Positions 61,366 through 64,000 of a stretch of 64,000 nucleotides of DNA are shown here, piece after piece. This stretch comes from Castellaniella sp049671645 (GTDB taxonomy: Bacteria; Pseudomonadota; Gammaproteobacteria; Burkholderiales; Burkholderiaceae_B), in contig NZ_JBATVG010000015.1 of the NCBI RefSeq assembly GCF_049671645.1, positions 1-64,000 of the forward strand. Reading direction: 5' to 3'. Numbering within the stretch: position 1 is the first letter of the stretch; the number at the start of each line of letters is the position of its first letter. The position numbers and the translations under genes were made by a program. The notes under the pieces are model-generated. The model ran no database searches. It saw only the letters and a list, made by a program, of their open reading frames with translations, and was not told the DNA's origin.

Positions 61366-61967
61366 GCACCGATGACGACCCCAAGCGCGACGAACCCAAG
61401 AGCGGCGGAACCGGGAGCGACGATCCGATCGGCGAAAACCCGTTCGAGAATCCGGATCTGGGCCCCGGCGGCGACCGCCACCCCGCGCAGCACCAGACCG
61501 ACGACCCGGGCAAGGATTACCCGATGCCCGATCCGGACGCGGAGAGCCATCCTTCGTCCGGCGTGAGCGGCCCGTCGGTGCCGCGCCAGCCCGGCACCGG
61601 CATGCGCCAACCCTTGCGGCGCGAAAGCGAAGATCCGCTCACGCGGCACGATCCGCTCATCCCGGGCGAAATCCTGTACGGTCCGGAAGACCTCCAGATC
61701 AACGCCGGCAGGGCGGTGACGACGATGCGCGTGGTCAATACCGGCGATCGACCCATCCAGGTCGGTTCGCATTTTCATTTCGCGGAAGTCAATGCCGCGC
61801 TTGAATTCAACCGCAAGGCTGCCTGGGGCAAGCACTTGAATATTCTGTCCGGCGGCTCCGTCCGGTTCGAGCCCGGGGCCGACATCGAGGTGGAATTGGT
61901 GCCCATCACGGGCGAACGCATCGTCCGCGGCTTGCGCGGCCTGTGCAAGGGGAAGCTGGATGCCTAA
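61362..61967 (+). CDS. ureB: Urease beta subunit UreB with long N-terminal extension
   Basis: This is the second urease structural subunit. UreB is usually about 101-106 residues. This protein has 201: about 98 acidic, Pro/Gly/Asp-rich residues with no hydrophobic stretch, then the normal core starting LIPGEILYGPEDLQINAGR and containing VGSHFHFAEVNAALEFNR. The ATG at 61362 overlaps the ureA stop (ATGA) and sits in a good operon context, so the extension is probably translated. The reading frame shows no break. The last 8 bases overlap ureC. Confidence 0.93.
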   Translation: MSTDDDPKRDEPKSGGTGSDDPIGENPFENPDLGPGGDRHPAQHQTDDPGKDYPMPDPDAESHPSSGVSGPSVPRQPGTGMRQPLRRESEDPLTRHDPLIPGEILYGPEDLQINAGRAVTTMRVVNTGDRPIQVGSHFHFAEVNAALEFNRKAAWGKHLNILSGGSVRFEPGADIEVELVPITGERIVRGLRGLCKGKLDA

Positions 61968-63672
61968 AATCTCACGCGCGGAATACGTTGCTTCCTATGG
62001 CCCCACCACGGGCGATCGCATCCGGCTGGCCGACACCAACCTGGTCATCGAGGTGGAAAAAGATCTCACTTTCGGCGGCGACGAAATCGTCTTCGGCGGG
62101 GGCAAGGCAGCGCGCGAATCGATGGGCCAATCGCACCGGCCGCGTTCGGCCGGCACGCCGGACCTGGTCATCACCGGCGCCATCATCCTCGATCATTGGG
62201 GCATCATCAAGGCCGACATCGGTGTGCGCGACGGCAAGTTCGTCGCCATCGGCAAGGCAGGCAATCCGGAAACCATGGATGGCGTGCATCCGGACCTCGT
62301 GATCGGCCCGTCGACGGAAATCATGTCCGGCAACGGCCTCATCATGACGCCCGGCGCCATCGATTCCCACGTGCATTTCGTCGGGCCGGATATGTTCGAA
62401 ACCGCGCTCCAGACCGGCATCACCACCGTCATCGGCGGCGGTTCGGGGCCGTCGGAAGGCTCCAAGGCCACGTTGGCCACGCCGGGCGCCTGGTGGCTTG
62501 CGCGCATGCTCGAAGGCATGGAACCCTGGCCGGTCAATGTGCTCTTCCTGGGACGCGGCAATTCCATGAACAAGGAATCTCTCTGGGAGCAGTTGCGCGC
62601 CGGCGCCGGCGGCTTCAAGGTGCATGAAGACTGGGGGGCGACCCCGGCCGTCATCGACATGGCGCTGACGGTAGCCGAGGAATCCGGCACGCAGGTAGCC
62701 ATCCACTCGGATACGCTGAATGAGGCGGGCTTCGTGGAAGATCTGCTGAAAGCCGTCAGGGGCCGCTGTTTCCACGCCTACCACACAGAAGGCGCCGGAG
62801 GCGGCCACGCGCCCGACATCATCAAGATTGCCGGCGAATCCTACGTGCTGCCGGCCTCGACCAACCCGACCCGGCCTTTCACCCGCAATACCGTGGACGA
62901 GCACCTGGACATGGTGATGGTGGCGCATCACCTGAATCCGCGGGTGCCCAACGACCTGGCCTTCGCGGAAAGCCGCATCCGGGCCGGCACCATCGCGGCC
63001 GAGGACGTGCTGCAGGATATGGGCGCGCTGTCGATCATGTCTTCCGATGCCCGCGCCATGGGCCGCATCGGCGAAGTCGTCATGCGCACCTGGCAGACCG
63101 CGCATCGCATGAAGGAAATCCGGGGCAGCCTGCCCGGCGACGATGACCGCGCCGACAACCACCGCGCCCGCCGCTACGTCGCCAAATATTCGATCTGCCC
63201 GGCGGTCACGCACGGCATCGACCGGTACGTGGGCTCCATCGCCGTCGGCAAAATGGCCGATTTCGTGCTCTGGCAGCCGTCGCTGTTCGGGGTCCGCCCC
63301 GCCGCCGTATTCAAGGGCGGCATGGCGGCCATGGCCGCGCTGGGGGATCCGAACGCGTCCATCCCGACGCCGCAGCCGGTGCTGGAGCGGCTCGGGTTCA
63401 ACTATGCCTCGCGCGCCACGGCATCGACCGCGGTGGCTTTCGTCGCGCAGGCGGCCATCGACGACGGCTTGCAGGACAGACTCGACATCAAGCGCCGCCT
63501 GGTGCCGATCGACAACTGCCGTGGCCGGCGCAAACAGGATCTGCCGGAAAACACGGCGTTGCCGAAAATCGAGGTGGATCCCGATACCTACGCCGTGCGC
63601 GTGGACGGCGAACTCATCGACCACGGGCCCACCAGTACCGTGCCGATGGGGCAGCGCTACTTCCTGTTCTAG
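61960..63672 (+). CDS. ureC: Urease alpha (catalytic) subunit UreC with flap Cys-to-Ala change
   Basis: This subunit holds the two-nickel active site. The 570-residue length is normal. Nickel ligands are all present: HVH (His138, His140), the carbamylated Lys220 in GGFKVHEDWG, His249, His275 and Asp363. Numbering is uniformly +3 relative to Klebsiella aerogenes UreC. The mobile flap normally reads MVCHHL; here it is MVAHHL, with Ala322 replacing Cys319 (codon GCG at 62923-62925). The catalytic His323 remains. It should be active but insensitive to thiol-blocking inhibitors, with possibly a changed pH profile. ureF starts 10 bases after the stop. Confidence 0.96.
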   Translation: MPKISRAEYVASYGPTTGDRIRLADTNLVIEVEKDLTFGGDEIVFGGGKAARESMGQSHRPRSAGTPDLVITGAIILDHWGIIKADIGVRDGKFVAIGKAGNPETMDGVHPDLVIGPSTEIMSGNGLIMTPGAIDSHVHFVGPDMFETALQTGITTVIGGGSGPSEGSKATLATPGAWWLARMLEGMEPWPVNVLFLGRGNSMNKESLWEQLRAGAGGFKVHEDWGATPAVIDMALTVAEESGTQVAIHSDTLNEAGFVEDLLKAVRGRCFHAYHTEGAGGGHAPDIIKIAGESYVLPASTNPTRPFTRNTVDEHLDMVMVAHHLNPRVPNDLAFAESRIRAGTIAAEDVLQDMGALSIMSSDARAMGRIGEVVMRTWQTAHRMKEIRGSLPGDDDRADNHRARRYVAKYSICPAVTHGIDRYVGSIAVGKMADFVLWQPSLFGVRPAAVFKGGMAAMAALGDPNASIPTPQPVLERLGFNYASRATASTAVAFVAQAAIDDGLQDRLDIKRRLVPIDNCRGRRKQDLPENTALPKIEVDPDTYAVRVDGELIDHGPTSTVPMGQRYFLF

Positions 63673-63682
63673 GGGCGGCGGC

Positions 63683-64000
63683 ATGAGTGCGATCGGCAGC
63701 CACGAATACATTGCGACGCAGGCGCTGCCGGCGTTGCTGCAGCTTGTCGATGGCCGCTTTCCCACTGGCGCCCATTCCCATTCGGGCGGCTTCGAAGCAG
63801 CGGCGAAGTACCAGGGCGTGGACGACATTTCTTCGCTGGAACGTTTTCTCGAAGGCCGATTGCACTCGGTCGGCTGGGTCTCGGCCTGTTTCGCCGCGAC
63901 TGCCTGCGCGCACTTCGGGCGGCACTTGCAGGCTCGCGCGGCATGGCCGCGGCCGGATTCTCCAGCATTCGTCCAGCCCTTGGACGATGAATTTTCGGCG
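63683..64000 (+). CDS. ureF: Urease accessory protein UreF (3' end outside window)
   Basis: UreF is the assembly chaperone that, with UreD and UreG, delivers nickel and carbamylates the active-site lysine. The visible 106 residues begin MSAIGSHEYI and contain the hallmark LLQLVDGRFPTGAHSHSGG, close to the family pattern LLQLxxPxLPxGxFxxSxG. The frame stays open to the window end. No ureE precedes it. That fits actinobacterial-type orders (ureABCFGD, no ureE), rather than the ureABCEFG order of most proteobacteria. Confidence 0.92.
   Translation, partial: MSAIGSHEYIATQALPALLQLVDGRFPTGAHSHSGGFEAAAKYQGVDDISSLERFLEGRLHSVGWVSACFAATACAHFGRHLQARAAWPRPDSPAFVQPLDDEFSA

Overview
The window is high-GC DNA from a betaproteobacterium. 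The gene set fits Burkholderiales, most likely an Alcaligenaceae relative of Bordetella or Achromobacter: surE-pcm-nlpD-rlmD, gmk-rpoZ-spoT, fabAB, tsaD/plsY, PII/argH, orphan ABC solute-binding proteins and TRAP transporters. The genus is an inference. I see no rRNA, no convincing tRNA, no CRISPR array, no transposase and no prophage. Genes are tightly packed on both strands, with many 4-base start/stop overlaps.

Region 1 (1-25.3 kb) is mainly housekeeping. It holds the end of a TRAP permease gene, a penicillin-binding-protein-like peptidase, a drug-efflux MFS coupled to a thioredoxin-like protein, a purine permease, tsaD, plsY, the surE-pcm-nlpD-exonuclease-rlmD run, an MFS gene, trhO, argH, a PII gene, ubiC, rluF, rlmJ, a glycerophosphodiesterase gene, ppiD, and spoT-rpoZ-gmk with a small unknown gene. 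xthA closes this block. The spot after nlpD, where many beta- and gammaproteobacteria carry rpoS, holds an exonuclease gene instead.

Region 2 (26.1-31.8 kb) looks like an inserted catabolic module with more A/T-rich non-coding DNA. It encodes a cupin, a dihydrodipicolinate-synthase-family lyase, an IclR regulator and a complete TRAP transporter (dctP-dctQ-dctM). The likely job is uptake and aldolase-type breakdown of an organic or sugar acid; the substrate cannot be read from the sequence. A palindrome of IclR-operator type lies upstream of the first gene.

Region 3 (31.85-36.7 kb, minus strand) is a three-gene SMC-like operon of MksFEB/JetABC type (kleisin-like, small winged-helix-like, SMC ATPase). 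No nuclease subunit (JetD/MksG) is next to it.

Region 4 (36.8-58.1 kb) is mixed: an asparagine-synthetase-like protein, AlkB, two Old Yellow Enzyme paralogues (one with an altered active-site residue), a quinone oxidoreductase, a pirin, an orphan branched-chain-type solute-binding protein, an MFS pump, a polar amino acid ABC system without a local ATPase gene, KtrAB potassium uptake, YqeY, an NRDE/TANGO2-type protein head-to-head with a FlhE-like secreted protein, fabA-fabB, and two coupled MFS genes (CynX-like and Fsr-like).

Region 5 (58.2 kb to the window end) is a nickel-urease locus: an ECF-type nickel importer (nikMN, nikQ, nikO), then ureA-ureB-ureC and the start of ureF. It is unusual in three ways. 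UreB carries about 98 extra acidic residues at its N-terminus. UreC has alanine where the conserved active-site-flap cysteine should be. No ureE lies between ureC and ureF. Together these suggest an alternative, probably transferred, urease lineage.
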